Shown here one piece after another: positions 1 through 8,696 of a stretch of DNA of 64,000 nucleotides (its first letter is position 1; each line of letters starts with the position of its first letter). The position numbers and the translations under genes were made by a program. This DNA comes from Lentisphaeria bacterium (GTDB taxonomy: Bacteria > Verrucomicrobiota > Lentisphaeria > Victivallales > Victivallaceae): contig JALEMG010000009.1 in NCBI GenBank assembly GCA_022768375.1, positions 18,845 to 82,844 of the forward strand, read 5' to 3'. Under the pieces are notes generated by a model. It searched no databases, was not told the origin of the DNA, and was given only the letters and a program-made list of their open reading frames with translations.

Positions 1-281
1 GCGTGCAGCCGCACCACTTCGCTCATCGGCACGGCGAACAGTCCGAACGGGTAGGTGTCGCGCAGGTCCACTTTTTTGAAAAACGGCAGCAGCGCGATGT
101 CCCGCAGGGTTTTCACATGTTCCGGGCGCACGCCGCGCTCCTCCATGCGGGCACGGAACAGCGGCACATGCTCGTAGGCGTGCCGGACGATATTCTGCAG
201 CCGGGCCAACTGGAGTTCGCGCAGATATTCGACTCCGAGGAAGTCGGACGCGCACACATTGTCAATCGTCGCAAGGTCCAT
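1..281 (-). CDS. Phenylacetate--CoA ligase-like protein (N-terminal part, cut by window edge)
   Basis: The 93 visible codons start at ATG 281 and run off the left edge. The peptide contains NIVRHAYEHVPLFRARM and YPFGLFAVPMSEVVRLH, which match the N-terminal region of the PaaK-type AMP-forming acyl-CoA ligases, just before their ATP-binding 'SSGTTG' loop (outside the window). Such enzymes make aryl-acetyl-CoA thioesters; in anaerobes they often sit beside indolepyruvate:ferredoxin oxidoreductase genes, which cannot be checked here. A strong promoter lies at 335-363, with about 47 nt of leader. Family assignment is good; the exact substrate is unknown. Confidence 0.75.
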   Translation of the reverse strand, partial: MDLATIDNVCASDFLGVEYLRELQLARLQNIVRHAYEHVPLFRARMEERGVRPEHVKTLRDIALLPFFKKVDLRDTYPFGLFAVPMSEVVRLH

Positions 282-334
282 ATTCTCGCTCCATCATGCA
301 TTCGCATTCATTCAAAAATTTTGATATTTCGGGT

Positions 335-363
335 AATATAGCACCGGTTCGGCGTTACTGCAA
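335..363 (-). promoter_or_regulatory. Sigma-70-type promoter for the PaaK-like gene
   Basis: On the minus strand: -35 TTGCAG (358-363), a 17-nt spacer, -10 TATATT (335-340). It overlaps the 3' end of the lytic transglycosylase gene. Same architecture as the other promoters listed in this window. Confidence 0.7.
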
Positions 364-963
364 GGCGGAATTCCGGCGCGAGGTCAATTCTTTGCGATAG
401 TATTTCATGATGTTTTCGACGTACTGCCTCGTTCCCGGCCAAGTGATCCGGGGGATGACCGCCCCGTCGGGATCGTCCGGCTTCCAGCGGGCGGCGTTCT
501 TTTCCCCGGCGTTGTACTGGGCCAGCGCCAGTTCCGTGCCGTGGCGGTAGTCTTGCCAGCGGCGCATGGCGACGCTCAGATACCAGCAGCCGATTTCCAG
601 ATTCGTCTCCACCTCCGCCACCTGACGCCGGGAGGGGACCGGACGCCGGCACACGCGGGCCCACTCCTTCACCGCACCGGATGGAAGCAGTTGCATCAGC
701 CCGATCTCGCCGTGGGAACCCGCCGCGTCAGCCCGGAATCCGCTCTCCTGCCGGATCAGCGCCCGTACCAGCGCCACCGGCAGATGATGTCGGCGGGCGG
801 CCGCCGCGATCTGAGCGTCGTAACGGGTGTCATCGATCCACAGCCGGTCCCAAGGTCCGCCGCAGCGGATCGCCGCCAGCAGCAGCAGCAGAATACCGCA
901 CGCCGCCGGGATCTGCCACCATGTCCGCGGAAGGCGGCGCAGTCTGGCGCGGCGCCGCTTCAA
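355..963 (-). CDS. Membrane-anchored lytic transglycosylase (SLT domain)
   Basis: 202 aa. A basic N-terminus and one hydrophobic segment (about residues 16-33) anchor the protein in the membrane, and an SLT/goose-lysozyme-like domain follows. Visible family motifs are RQESGF with the catalytic Glu at 73, GEIGLMQLLP (85-94) and AQYNAG (148-153). The enzyme would cleave peptidoglycan between MurNAc and GlcNAc, forming 1,6-anhydro-MurNAc, in the periplasm. The start is TTG at 963, overlapping the TGA stop of the upstream exported protein, so the two are translationally coupled. Third gene of the aspS operon. Confident in the family; the specific role (recycling, septation or secretion) is not evident. 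Confidence 0.85.
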   Translation of the reverse strand: MKRRRARLRRLPRTWWQIPAACGILLLLLAAIRCGGPWDRLWIDDTRYDAQIAAAARRHHLPVALVRALIRQESGFRADAAGSHGEIGLMQLLPSGAVKEWARVCRRPVPSRRQVAEVETNLEIGCWYLSVAMRRWQDYRHGTELALAQYNAGEKNAARWKPDDPDGAVIPRITWPGTRQYVENIMKYYRKELTSRRNSALQ

Positions 964-1799
964 ACCCGCTCCGCGTCGCGGATGTACCGCGCCAGTAAGT
1001 CGAAGTCGGAAAATTCAAACCGGAGTTTCGTTCCCTGCTGGAGGACTTTGATCCGGGAAACGATGTCCGCCGCCCCCTCCGGGGTCAGGCCGGCGTACTC
1101 CTGCAGCCACATGGAAAACGCCGTCAGCAGAGCAACCTGACCGAATGCGGCATGCATCGGCTGGGCGAAGTCCGCTTCGCCGACCAGCAGCGGGCTGCCG
1201 CCGGATTTCCGCAGTTCGGCCTGAAAACTTTTGATGGAACGGAACGGCTCGCTCTTGATCCGGGGCGTGCCGCCGACCGCCAGCGGAGAACCGGCGGGCA
1301 GCATCCGGCGCACTTTCGCCGGAGCGCCGGAGCAGTCCGGCCGGCCGCCGTCGGTCGGGTCCGGCAGAATGAAAACGCCGACCCTCTGCGCCGGGACGAG
1401 AAAAAATCCGCCGTTCAGGTCTTTTCCCGCATTCCGGATCCGATACACCTCCTGCCCCGAAGTTCCCGCCTCCGCCGCCAGATACGGCTCCAGTTGATTC
1501 AGAATCCGCTGCCACGCCTCGTCCGATGCGGCTTCCAGCGCCGCCGTCACCCGGCGGACTTTGGCATCGGAGGCAAAAACGATCTCCCGGATGTCCTCCC
1601 GCGCAATGCCGCAGAGCGTCTCCGGCATCACCGCGGGGATCAGCGCCCGCAAACTCGGGTCGTTCCGCAGCGCCGCCGCGTCAATCCGCCCGGTCATCGC
1701 CGTGTAAGACGGCAGGACCGCCGTCAGATCGGCTCCGGCGGCGCTCCATATCAGCCACAGCGCCGCCGCCAGCGGAAAGAACTTCCCGACGCTTCGCAT
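960..1799 (-). CDS. Exported protein of unknown function
   Basis: 279 aa with a signal peptide (MRSVGKFF, hydrophobic core, cleavage probably after SAAGA near residue 23). I recognise no domain. The mature part alternates alpha and beta stretches, has few cysteines and ends SDFDLLARYIRDAERV. It overlaps aspS by ATGA at its start and the lytic transglycosylase at its end, so the three genes form one transcription unit. The context suggests a periplasmic role alongside the transglycosylase, but this is only positional inference. Confidence 0.7.
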   Translation of the reverse strand: MRSVGKFFPLAAALWLIWSAAGADLTAVLPSYTAMTGRIDAAALRNDPSLRALIPAVMPETLCGIAREDIREIVFASDAKVRRVTAALEAASDEAWQRILNQLEPYLAAEAGTSGQEVYRIRNAGKDLNGGFFLVPAQRVGVFILPDPTDGGRPDCSGAPAKVRRMLPAGSPLAVGGTPRIKSEPFRSIKSFQAELRKSGGSPLLVGEADFAQPMHAAFGQVALLTAFSMWLQEYAGLTPEGAADIVSRIKVLQQGTKLRFEFSDFDLLARYIRDAERV

Positions 1800-3598
1800 C
1801 AGGCGTTCTCCGCCGGGGTTTCGGCCTTTTCCGCCTTTTTCGGCAGTTTGACCTCGATGTGCAGTTCCCGCAACTGTTTGATGCCGACTTCGCTCGGGGC
1901 ATTCATCATCAGGTCCTCGGCCTGCTGGTTGAAGGGGAAGGCGATCACCTCCCGGATATTCGGTTCATCGGCCAGCAGCATGACGAACCGGTCCACCCCC
2001 GGAGCGATGCCGCCGTGGGGCGGCGCACCGAGTTTGAAGGCGCTGATCATGCCGCCGAACTTTCGGTCCACCGTCTCCCGCTCGTATCCGGCGATCTCGA
2101 ACGCCCGGTACATGATGTCCGGCCGATGGTTGCGGATGGCGCCGCTGGACAGCTCGATCCCGTTGCAGACGATGTCGTACTGCCACGCCAGGATCTCCAG
2201 CGGATTTCTGGTGTTGAGCGCTTCCAGCCCGCCCTGCGGCATGGAGAAGGGATTGTGGGAGAAAATGATCTCTCCGGTCTCCTCATCCTCCTCGAACATC
2301 GGGAAGTCCACGATCCAGCAGAACTTGAATTCGTTTCCATCAATGAGGTCCAGCCTCCGGCCCAGTTCGGGAATGACCGCACCGCCGATTTTGGAGGCGA
2401 TCTTTTCCTTGTCCGCGAGAAAGAACAGCGCGTCGCCGTCCTCGATCTTCCCGGCGGCCTTGAGCCCGTCGATCACCTCCCGGGAAAGGAACTTGACGAT
2501 GGGGCTTTTTTCCGTCCCCTCGGTCCAGATGATGTAGGCCATGCCTTTGGCGCCGTTCTCCTGCGCAAAGGCGATCATGTCGTCGAAAAACTTGCGGGGT
2601 CTGCCCGCCACCTTCGGGGCCTTGATCGCCCGGACCACCCCGCCATTGGCCACCGTGGAGGCGAACGCCTTAAACTCACTGTCGCGGAAAAACTCCGAAA
2701 CGTCGATCATCTCCAGCGGGTTGCGCAGATCCGGCTTGTCCGAACCGAACCGGCGCATCGCTTCCCGGTAGGGGATGCGGGGGAAGGCCCCAGTGCTGTA
2801 TTTTTTGGTGGAGAACTTTTTGAGGATGTCCTGAATCAGCCCCTCGACCACGGCGAAAATCTCGTCCTGCTCCACAAAACTCATCTCGATGTCCAACTGA
2901 TAGAACTCCCCGGGGCTCCGGTCCGCCCGCGCGTCCTCGTCCCGGAAGCACGGCGCGATTTGGAAGTACCGGTCGAATCCGGAGACCATCAGCAGTTGCT
3001 TGAACTGTTGCGGCGCCTGCGGCAGCGCGTAGAACTTGCCCGGATGCAGACGGGAGGGCACCAGATAATCCCGGGCGCCCTCCGGACTGCTGGCGGTGAG
3101 GATCGGGGTCTGAAACTCGGTGAATCCGGCATTCTGCATGTAGGCCCGCATCGCGGCGATGACCCGGCTGCGCAGGATGATGTTCTGATGGAGTTTCTCC
3201 TTGCGAAGATCGAGGAAGCGGTACTTCAGCCGCATCGTCTCGGGCGCGCTGTCGTCCTTGGCCACCTGAAAAGGCAGGACCTCCGCCTCGCCCAGCATCT
3301 CCATGCCGGTGGCGACGACCTCGATCTCCCCGGTGGCCAGTTTCGGATTGACCGTCGCCTCGGAACGCTCGACCACCTTGCCGTCGAACTGCACCACGCT
3401 CTCCACCCGCCACTTGTCCAGCGCCTGATAGAAATCCCGCTCCGGGTCGATGACGATCTGGGTCAGTCCGTAATTGTCCCGAAGGTCGATGAAAATGACG
3501 CCGCCGTGGTCGCGGACGCTGTGAATCCACCCGGAAACCCGGACTTGTTTGCCGGCGTCCGCTTTGCGCAGTTCGCCGCAGGTGTGAGTACGGTACAT
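1799..3598 (-). CDS. aspS: Aspartate--tRNA ligase
   Basis: 599 aa, the usual length of a bacterial-type AspRS. An N-terminal OB-fold anticodon-binding domain ([15 protein letters not shown], about 18-33) is followed by the class II catalytic core with motif 2 ([19 protein letters not shown]) and motif 3 ([14 protein letters not shown]), with the bacterial GAD insertion between. It charges tRNA-Asp with aspartate in the cytoplasm. I chose the start at 3598 ([10 protein letters not shown]) because it aligns with the family and lies downstream of the promoter at 3649-3677; the frame stays open 60 nt further upstream, which would be too close to the promoter. Its TGA overlaps the next ATG. Whether it is discriminating or also charges tRNA-Asn cannot be seen. 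Confidence 0.95.
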   Translation of the reverse strand: MYRTHTCGELRKADAGKQVRVSGWIHSVRDHGGVIFIDLRDNYGLTQIVIDPERDFYQALDKWRVESVVQFDGKVVERSEATVNPKLATGEIEVVATGMEMLGEAEVLPFQVAKDDSAPETMRLKYRFLDLRKEKLHQNIILRSRVIAAMRAYMQNAGFTEFQTPILTASSPEGARDYLVPSRLHPGKFYALPQAPQQFKQLLMVSGFDRYFQIAPCFRDEDARADRSPGEFYQLDIEMSFVEQDEIFAVVEGLIQDILKKFSTKKYSTGAFPRIPYREAMRRFGSDKPDLRNPLEMIDVSEFFRDSEFKAFASTVANGGVVRAIKAPKVAGRPRKFFDDMIAFAQENGAKGMAYIIWTEGTEKSPIVKFLSREVIDGLKAAGKIEDGDALFFLADKEKIASKIGGAVIPELGRRLDLIDGNEFKFCWIVDFPMFEEDEETGEIIFSHNPFSMPQGGLEALNTRNPLEILAWQYDIVCNGIELSSGAIRNHRPDIMYRAFEIAGYERETVDRKFGGMISAFKLGAPPHGGIAPGVDRFVMLLADEPNIREVIAFPFNQQAEDLMMNAPSEVGIKQLRELHIEVKLPKKAEKAETPAENA

Positions 3599-3648
3599 TT
3601 TGCAGTCCTTTGCTCGATTGAAGTTGTTTCGTGCGACAGAGTTTCCAT

Positions 3649-3677
3649 AATATAGCACCGCTTTCCGGATTTTTCCA
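3649..3677 (-). promoter_or_regulatory. Promoter of aspS operon
   Basis: Minus strand: -35-like TGGAAA (3672-3677), 17 nt, -10 TATATT (3649-3654). The -35 departs from the local TTGNNN pattern, but spacing and -10 are exact. Transcription would begin about 45 nt before the aspS start. Confidence 0.5.
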
Positions 3678-3728
3678 TCGCGGGACGGTGTGTTGCGCCA
3701 AATCCGAAAAAAATCACCCTCCGGCGAT

Positions 3729-4367
3729 TCAGCGGACGAAATTGGTGAATGCGTCCGTCCGTATCTCCGGCATCGGGATCCCGGCGTCGCGCCCGGCCCG
3801 GAGGCACTTCATCAGCCAGACCATGTTGCGGGCGAGATTCTCCAGCGTCTGCACACCTTCCGCATCTTTCGGCACATCCTCTTTCGTCAGCGCGTGAAAA
3901 TCATTCCAGTAGGTGCTGCCGACCGCGATCATATTGGAGATGCCGAAATATTTGTTCATCCCGTCGTATGAAGCGGAGCATCCGCCCCGCCGCGCCACCA
4001 CGATCGACGCGGCGGGCTTGTGATGAAATCCCCCGCGGCCGTCATCCGACCGACTGCTGAAAAACAGTCGGTCGAGGAAACTCAGCACCCGCCCGGACGG
4101 ATGGGCATAGTAGACCGGAGTGCCGAAAACGAAACCGTCCGCGCCCCGCGCCTTGCGGGCAAATTCGTTGACCGCGTCGTCGTCGAAAACACACCGCCCG
4201 AGTTCGGAACATCTGCCGCAGGCAATGCAGTCCCGCACCGGCCGGCCGCCGATGCTGACAATCTCCGTGTCCACGCCCTCTCCGGCGAAAATCTCCGCCA
4301 TGATGTCCAGCCCCGCTTTCGTGGAGCCGTCGGCATTCCAACTTCCGTTGAGCATCAGTACGTTCAT
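3729..4367 (-). CDS. Iron-sulfur flavoprotein (Isf-like NADPH-dependent FMN reductase family)
   Basis: 212 aa, flavodoxin-like fold. The N-terminal phosphate-binding loop ([14 protein letters not shown]) binds FMN; a compact cysteine motif follows, C47-x2-C50-x2-C53-x5-C59, which matches the CX2CX2CX4-7C cluster site of iron-sulfur flavoproteins rather than a plain FMN reductase. [21 protein letters not shown] is the flavin-contact segment of this family. Likely role: electron transfer or oxygen/peroxide detoxification in an anaerobe. Start ATG 4367 is preceded by GGAGGA. Own promoter at 4422-4450, monocistronic. Confidence 0.75.
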   Translation of the reverse strand: MNVLMLNGSWNADGSTKAGLDIMAEIFAGEGVDTEIVSIGGRPVRDCIACGRCSELGRCVFDDDAVNEFARKARGADGFVFGTPVYYAHPSGRVLSFLDRLFFSSRSDDGRGGFHHKPAASIVVARRGGCSASYDGMNKYFGISNMIAVGSTYWNDFHALTKEDVPKDAEGVQTLENLARNMVWLMKCLRAGRDAGIPMPEIRTDAFTNFVR

Positions 4368-4421
4368 GTCCTCCTCCGTGTTTGATTCGCGCTCGATTGA
4401 TTCGGGAAATCCTCGCCCGAC

Positions 4422-4450
4422 AATATAATCACGCCCGGAGGAAAAATCAA
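4422..4450 (-). promoter_or_regulatory. Promoter of the iron-sulfur flavoprotein gene
   Basis: Minus strand: TTGATT (4445-4450), 17 nt, TATATT (4422-4427). The two hexamers are identical to those found in the CRISPR repeats. Confidence 0.7.
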
Positions 4451-4542
4451 GCCGCCCCGTCGCGAAAAAAACCTGTTTTCCGCCGACGGGACGGCCGGGC
4501 GAAACCGACGGACGAAGTGTCCTCCCGGGAAACCCTTCCGGG

Positions 4543-5406
4543 TCAGGCCTTCCCCGCGCTGCCGAAAAACCGGATCTTGCGCCGGATGACCTCCCGCATC
4601 GCCGCATCGGGATTCTTTCTCAGCACCGCGGGCCACGCCGCCATGTGGGGCGACCGCTTCAACGCCTCCAGCATGGCGCGATTCCACGCGCTGAGCAGTT
4701 CGGAGTAAATATTGACCTTGCTGATGCCGTGCGCGATCGCCCGCGCCATCTGATCGTCCGGGGTGCCGGAACCGCCGTGAAGAACCAGCGGAATGTCGGA
4801 AGCATTGCGGATCTCATCCAGCCGTTCGATGTCCAATTCCGGCGCTTTGATGTAAACGCCATGCGCCGTACCGATGGAAACGGCGAGGGCATCGACCCCG
4901 GTCCGGTCGACGAATTCGGCGACTTTTTCCGGTTCCGTGAGCATGTCCGGACCGGATTCCCCGCCCTCCCCGGAACCGACCCAGCCGTTTCCGACATGTC
5001 CGAGTTCCGCCTCCACGGTAATGCCGCGATCCCGCACCGCGTCGACCACCTCCCGGGAACGGCGGATGTTTTCTTCAAACGGAGCGGCGGAAGCGTCCAG
5101 CATCACCGACGAAAAACCGATCTCTGCGGCCCGCTTCACCTGCGCCGGGGTATTGGCGTGGTCCAGATGAATGCAGATCGGGACCGCCGACCGTTCCGCC
5201 GCCAGTTTGGCGAGCGCGAACCAGTATTCCAGCCGGGAACCTTCCAGATCCGGCGCCAGCGCGCCGAGGATGACCGGCGCGCGCAGCGCTTCGGCCTCCT
5301 CCGCGACGGCACGGACCATTTCCAGATCGGAGACGTCAAACATGCCCACGGCATACCGCCCGCGCGAAGCGGCCCGGAGCATTTCCTTCAGATTGACCAG
5401 CGCCAT
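4543..5406 (-). CDS. Class II fructose-bisphosphate/tagatose-bisphosphate aldolase family protein
   Basis: 287 aa TIM-barrel aldolase. Zinc-binding motifs of class II aldolases are present: HLDHA (80-84), VEAELGHVGN and LHGGSGTPDD. The enzyme would cleave a ketose 1,6-bisphosphate (or a related ketose phosphate) into DHAP and an aldehyde. It starts 3 nt after the stop of the sorbose-type dehydrogenase, so the pair is cotranscribed and probably belongs to one sugar or polyol pathway, divergent from a DeoR regulator. Exact substrate unresolved (fructose, tagatose or a 6-phospho-ketose). Confidence 0.8.
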   Translation of the reverse strand: MALVNLKEMLRAASRGRYAVGMFDVSDLEMVRAVAEEAEALRAPVILGALAPDLEGSRLEYWFALAKLAAERSAVPICIHLDHANTPAQVKRAAEIGFSSVMLDASAAPFEENIRRSREVVDAVRDRGITVEAELGHVGNGWVGSGEGGESGPDMLTEPEKVAEFVDRTGVDALAVSIGTAHGVYIKAPELDIERLDEIRNASDIPLVLHGGSGTPDDQMARAIAHGISKVNIYSELLSAWNRAMLEALKRSPHMAAWPAVLRKNPDAAMREVIRRKIRFFGSAGKA

Positions 5407-5409
5407 TTT

Positions 5410-6681
5410 TTACTCCTTGTCCCAGGTTACGTTGAAATGATCCAGCAAAATCCGTTCGGCCTCCCGGTTCCAGAGCCCCCCGTGGGCTTCGCAGCATTCC
5501 GCGAGACGGGCAAACAGCGGATCGGATTTCTTTGCGGCGAAATCCGCCACCGCGGTCAAAGGACAGCGAATCCCGGGATAAATGATCTTCTTGCCTCCGG
5601 GGATCAGGGGCAAGCGCATGGTGGTGTCGATAGCGGCGTCCAGACCGCCGATATGGGTGATCATGACTTCCGGATGAATCCGCCCCTGCTCCATCAACTG
5701 CAGCGCCGTCCGCAAATCGCCGACGGTGCCGCCGGAGGTGCCGGTCACATGGGTCGAAGCATAATGGACGTTGTAAAAATTGAATCCGGCGGAGAAATTC
5801 CTGTCCATCGGACCGGCGAAAAAGTTCAGACACCCGTCTTTGGCAAGGACCCGGTCGGCAAGTTCCACCGCCTCCCTGACCGGCGCCATGCAGAGAATGT
5901 CGTCATATCCCCGGCCGTCGGCAAGGTCCATCAGCATCCGGCCGGCATCCCCGGACGAAGTATTGACAAACTTCAGCACAACCCCGTTCTCCTCCGCCTT
6001 GCGCGGGGAAAAAATCTTTTCCGCCCGGGCCAGACGTTCCGGGTTGATATCCGTGACGACCAGTTTTGCCGGTCTGCGATCTCCCCCGTTCAGCACGTAG
6101 TCGATCGCGCCCAGTCCCATCGGACCGGTGCCGCCGATGATCGCCATCCGTCCGCGCTCCGCGATCCCCATTTCATGGGTGTATTCCTCTTTGCCGCTGT
6201 GATAAAACGCCCGGAATCCGCCGATAATGCAACTCATGGGCTCCGCAAGGCTTCCCTTGAAAAAGGCGTCTCCCGTGTACGGCAGAATGCACCCGTGCGC
6301 AATGATCTCATTCGGGATGATCACCAGTTCGGCATCGCCTCCGACGGACCCGAAGGAGTAGCCGATGGTATCGTCCCCCGCCGCCGGGTCCACGACCGGC
6401 TGGACGGCAAACCGGTCGCCGCGGTGAAACCGCCCCGCCCACTTCTTCCCGACCTTCAGGACGACTCCGCACAGTTCGTGCCCGATGATCACCGGGTGTT
6501 CCGCGACATCGTCCGGAACCCTCTTGTGCGCGGCCCCCTGTTCCACGGTTTTGTAAGTGGACATGCATACGCTGTCCGAAACGATCCCGGCCAAAATGCC
6601 GTCATCGGGAAGTTCCGGCAATTCAAACGTTTCCAAACGCAGATCGCGTTTCCCGTACAATCGTACCGCAGTGGTCTTCAC
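5410..6681 (-). CDS. Zinc-dependent alcohol dehydrogenase, L-sorbose-1-phosphate reductase (SorE)-like
   Basis: 423 aa medium-chain dehydrogenase. Visible parts are an N-terminal catalytic fold with GHELCGVV and a Rossmann fold with GGTGPMGLGA for NAD(P). Length and the repeated GG motifs (YHSGKEEYTHEMGI; GTSGGTVGDLRTAL) match the long SorE-type branch rather than ordinary sorbitol dehydrogenase. Start is GTG at 6681 with GGAG upstream. It heads a two-gene operon with a class II aldolase; the product of this reductase would be oxidised or cleaved further there. A DeoR gene is divergent (start 6893) and is the likely regulator. The promoter facing this gene is weak: TATATT at 6759-6764 with no good -35. 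Confidence 0.7.
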   Translation of the reverse strand: MKTTAVRLYGKRDLRLETFELPELPDDGILAGIVSDSVCMSTYKTVEQGAAHKRVPDDVAEHPVIIGHELCGVVLKVGKKWAGRFHRGDRFAVQPVVDPAAGDDTIGYSFGSVGGDAELVIIPNEIIAHGCILPYTGDAFFKGSLAEPMSCIIGGFRAFYHSGKEEYTHEMGIAERGRMAIIGGTGPMGLGAIDYVLNGGDRRPAKLVVTDINPERLARAEKIFSPRKAEENGVVLKFVNTSSGDAGRMLMDLADGRGYDDILCMAPVREAVELADRVLAKDGCLNFFAGPMDRNFSAGFNFYNVHYASTHVTGTSGGTVGDLRTALQLMEQGRIHPEVMITHIGGLDAAIDTTMRLPLIPGGKKIIYPGIRCPLTAVADFAAKKSDPLFARLAECCEAHGGLWNREAERILLDHFNVTWDKE

Positions 6682-6836
6682 TCCGCTCCTCCATATCCGT
6701 TTGTCATTGGCGCCGGCACAGGGTCTTGAATTTTCCGTCCCTCCGGCATTGAGTCATAATATAATCATTTTCGCGGCAAAAACAATCACGGATGCCGCAA
6801 AACGATCATTATCCGGCGATTCGATCATTTTTTTGA

Positions 6837-6865
6837 TTGAAAACGGGGACCCGATGTGCTACATT
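6837..6865 (+). promoter_or_regulatory. Promoter of the deoR-type regulator
   Basis: TTGAAA (6837-6842), 17 nt, TACATT (6860-6865). It fixes the regulator start at 6893 (GGAGGA Shine-Dalgarno at 6881) instead of upstream codons. Confidence 0.65.
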
Positions 6866-6892
6866 ATCCCCGGTCATCACGGAGGAAGAAAC

Positions 6893-7693
6893 ATGGGCAT
6901 TGCCGCCAGACGGAAACGGATTCAGGAATACCTCTCCGAACATGAAATGCTGACCGTTGACAATGCGGTCCGGCTGTTGCATGCGAGTCCGGCGACCATC
7001 CGCCGGGATTTTGCCGACATCGCGCTGGACGGCGGCGTCGCCCGCGTCCGCGGGGGGATCCGCCGGATTTTGAACCGGCAGGATGAATTGATCCCCTTCA
7101 TCCTGAGGGAAAAATGGTACTCCTCGGAAAAACGCTGCCTTGCCTGGAGCGTCCATGAATACCTCAAAACAGCCGGCTCCATTTTTGTCGACGGCGGCAC
7201 CACCACGGCGCATCTCGGCATCTTTCTCCGGAATCCGGAACAGGTGGTCATCACCAACTCCCTTTCGCTCTGCAACATCATCGCGGAGTTGTTTCCCTCG
7301 GGCGGCGGGCCGGAAGTCCGGATCACGGGCGGCCGCTTCCACCCGGAAAGCGGTCTTTTTCTCGGTCCTCAGGCGGAAACTTCCGTCGCGGCCTATCATG
7401 CGGAAGCAACGGTCCTTTCCGCCCGGGGCGTCACCCCGTCGGGCATCTACAATCACAATGAGTTGATCGCGGGGATCAATCGCCGCATGATCGAACATTC
7501 CGACCGCGTGATCCTGGTCGCAGACCACAGCAAGATCGGGGTCAGCGCCATGAACCGCGTCTGTTCCCTGCGTCAAATCGAAGCGCTTTTTACCGTGGAA
7601 ACGGAAGAAAACCGCAATGTTCTGGCGGAAATCCGCGCCGCCGGCGTCAAAGTTTTCAGCGATCCGCTTTCGATATCGCGGGATCGTCCCTGA
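6893..7693 (+). CDS. DeoR-family transcriptional repressor
   Basis: 266 aa. N-terminal winged HTH (about 1-60; LTVDNAVRLLHASPATIRRD is the recognition helix region) and C-terminal sugar-phosphate-sensing DeoRC domain with FVDGGTTTAHLG, the phosphate loop of the family, and ILVADHSKIG. These repressors bind a phosphorylated sugar intermediate and release DNA. Divergent from the SorE-like/aldolase operon, which it most likely controls through the 211-nt intergenic region. It ends 14 nt before the convergent exported-protein operon. Confidence 0.85.
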   Translation: MGIAARRKRIQEYLSEHEMLTVDNAVRLLHASPATIRRDFADIALDGGVARVRGGIRRILNRQDELIPFILREKWYSSEKRCLAWSVHEYLKTAGSIFVDGGTTTAHLGIFLRNPEQVVITNSLSLCNIIAELFPSGGGPEVRITGGRFHPESGLFLGPQAETSVAAYHAEATVLSARGVTPSGIYNHNELIAGINRRMIEHSDRVILVADHSKIGVSAMNRVCSLRQIEALFTVETEENRNVLAEIRAAGVKVFSDPLSISRDRP

Positions 7694-7707
7694 GGCCCGG
7701 CGCAATT

Positions 7708-8685
7708 TCAGCGCGCTTCTTCGTCCATCTCCAGCAATGCCCGGGCGACGGATTCCGCCAGTTTGCCCGCCGCTTTCTGAATCGCCATCTTGCCCGCAAT
7801 GACGGGCGCGGAGTCCATGGCTCCCGCGTACGCGCTGTCGGCGAAGCGGATCGCGGAGGTCCGAGTGGAGATCACCTTGACTTCGACCCGGGCACGGGCG
7901 GTACTGAAACCGCCGAAACGGTCGCCGTTTTCGGCGATCGCCTCCCCGTAGATCAAAAAATCGGCATTCTGTTCCCGGGCGAGGTCCAGCAGGGAATTGC
8001 GCCCGCCCAGAAGTTTCCGAAGGGCCCCGGGCTCTCCGGCAGTGATCCGACCGGGCAGTTGTTTGACCGGGAATTTCCACCGCAGCAGTACCCCGGTCAG
8101 CATGTTTTCCGCCGCGGGATCCAGCACGGATTCGCTGAAAATGTGCATCTCCGGGAGAAAGACCACCACCGTCGGACGCTTCCGGTCCGGCGCCGGGACC
8201 CCGGTTTCCGCCGCGGGCGAAACACGCTCCTGCCCCCGCTCCTTCAGCAGGGCCAGGATCGCCGCGACCGTTTGCCTGCCGACCTCCTCGGACTTCCCGG
8301 ATGCGGCGGTAAGATAATTCATTCTGACCACCCCGCTTTTGACGGAAATCGTTTTGACGAATATCCGCAATTTATCTTTTTCGGAACGGATGGAACCGGA
8401 CACCAGGTAATCCGCCCCCGGCAGGGGGCCGATTTTTTCGACCTCGCCGGATTCCGCCATGCCGTCGGCACGCATGGCCTTTTCGCGCAACAGCCGGTCC
8501 AACTGCTCCCGACTGACGGTCCTGATCCCGTCGGCACAGGAAAGTTCCGCCGCGATCATGTCGTTGAGGACCTCCACGTCGGGAACCCCGGCATCCGACT
8601 TGAACGGCTGAAAAATCACAACGACATCGGCGCCGTACACGAATCCCGCCGCCGCCAGCACGAGAAGACAGAACAATCGTTTCAT
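7708..8685 (-). CDS. Exported CsgG/TolB-N-like protein
   Basis: 325 aa from ATG 8685, with a signal peptide (MKRLFCLLVLAAAGFVYGA). Two successive alpha/beta modules resemble the CsgG/TolB N-terminal fold. In the first, VVVIFQPFKSD, then IRTVSREQLDRLLREK, then GADYLVSGSI; the second repeats this pattern (VVVFLPEMH, NADFLIYGEAI, RVEVKVISTRTSAI). Proteins with this fold build or regulate outer-membrane complexes. An upstream ATG (8700) overlaps the previous stop, but GAGGGA at 8691-8696 is spaced correctly only for 8685. Last gene of the three-gene operon. Specific function unknown. Confidence 0.65.
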   Translation of the reverse strand: MKRLFCLLVLAAAGFVYGADVVVIFQPFKSDAGVPDVEVLNDMIAAELSCADGIRTVSREQLDRLLREKAMRADGMAESGEVEKIGPLPGADYLVSGSIRSEKDKLRIFVKTISVKSGVVRMNYLTAASGKSEEVGRQTVAAILALLKERGQERVSPAAETGVPAPDRKRPTVVVFLPEMHIFSESVLDPAAENMLTGVLLRWKFPVKQLPGRITAGEPGALRKLLGGRNSLLDLAREQNADFLIYGEAIAENGDRFGGFSTARARVEVKVISTRTSAIRFADSAYAGAMDSAPVIAGKMAIQKAAGKLAESVARALLEMDEEAR

Positions 8686-8696
8686 GACATGATCCC

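Noticed and set aside
6682..6764. Strong promoter for the SorE-like operon
   Set aside because: TATATT is present, but the upstream hexamer at 17 nt (GATTGT) is poor; left as weak.
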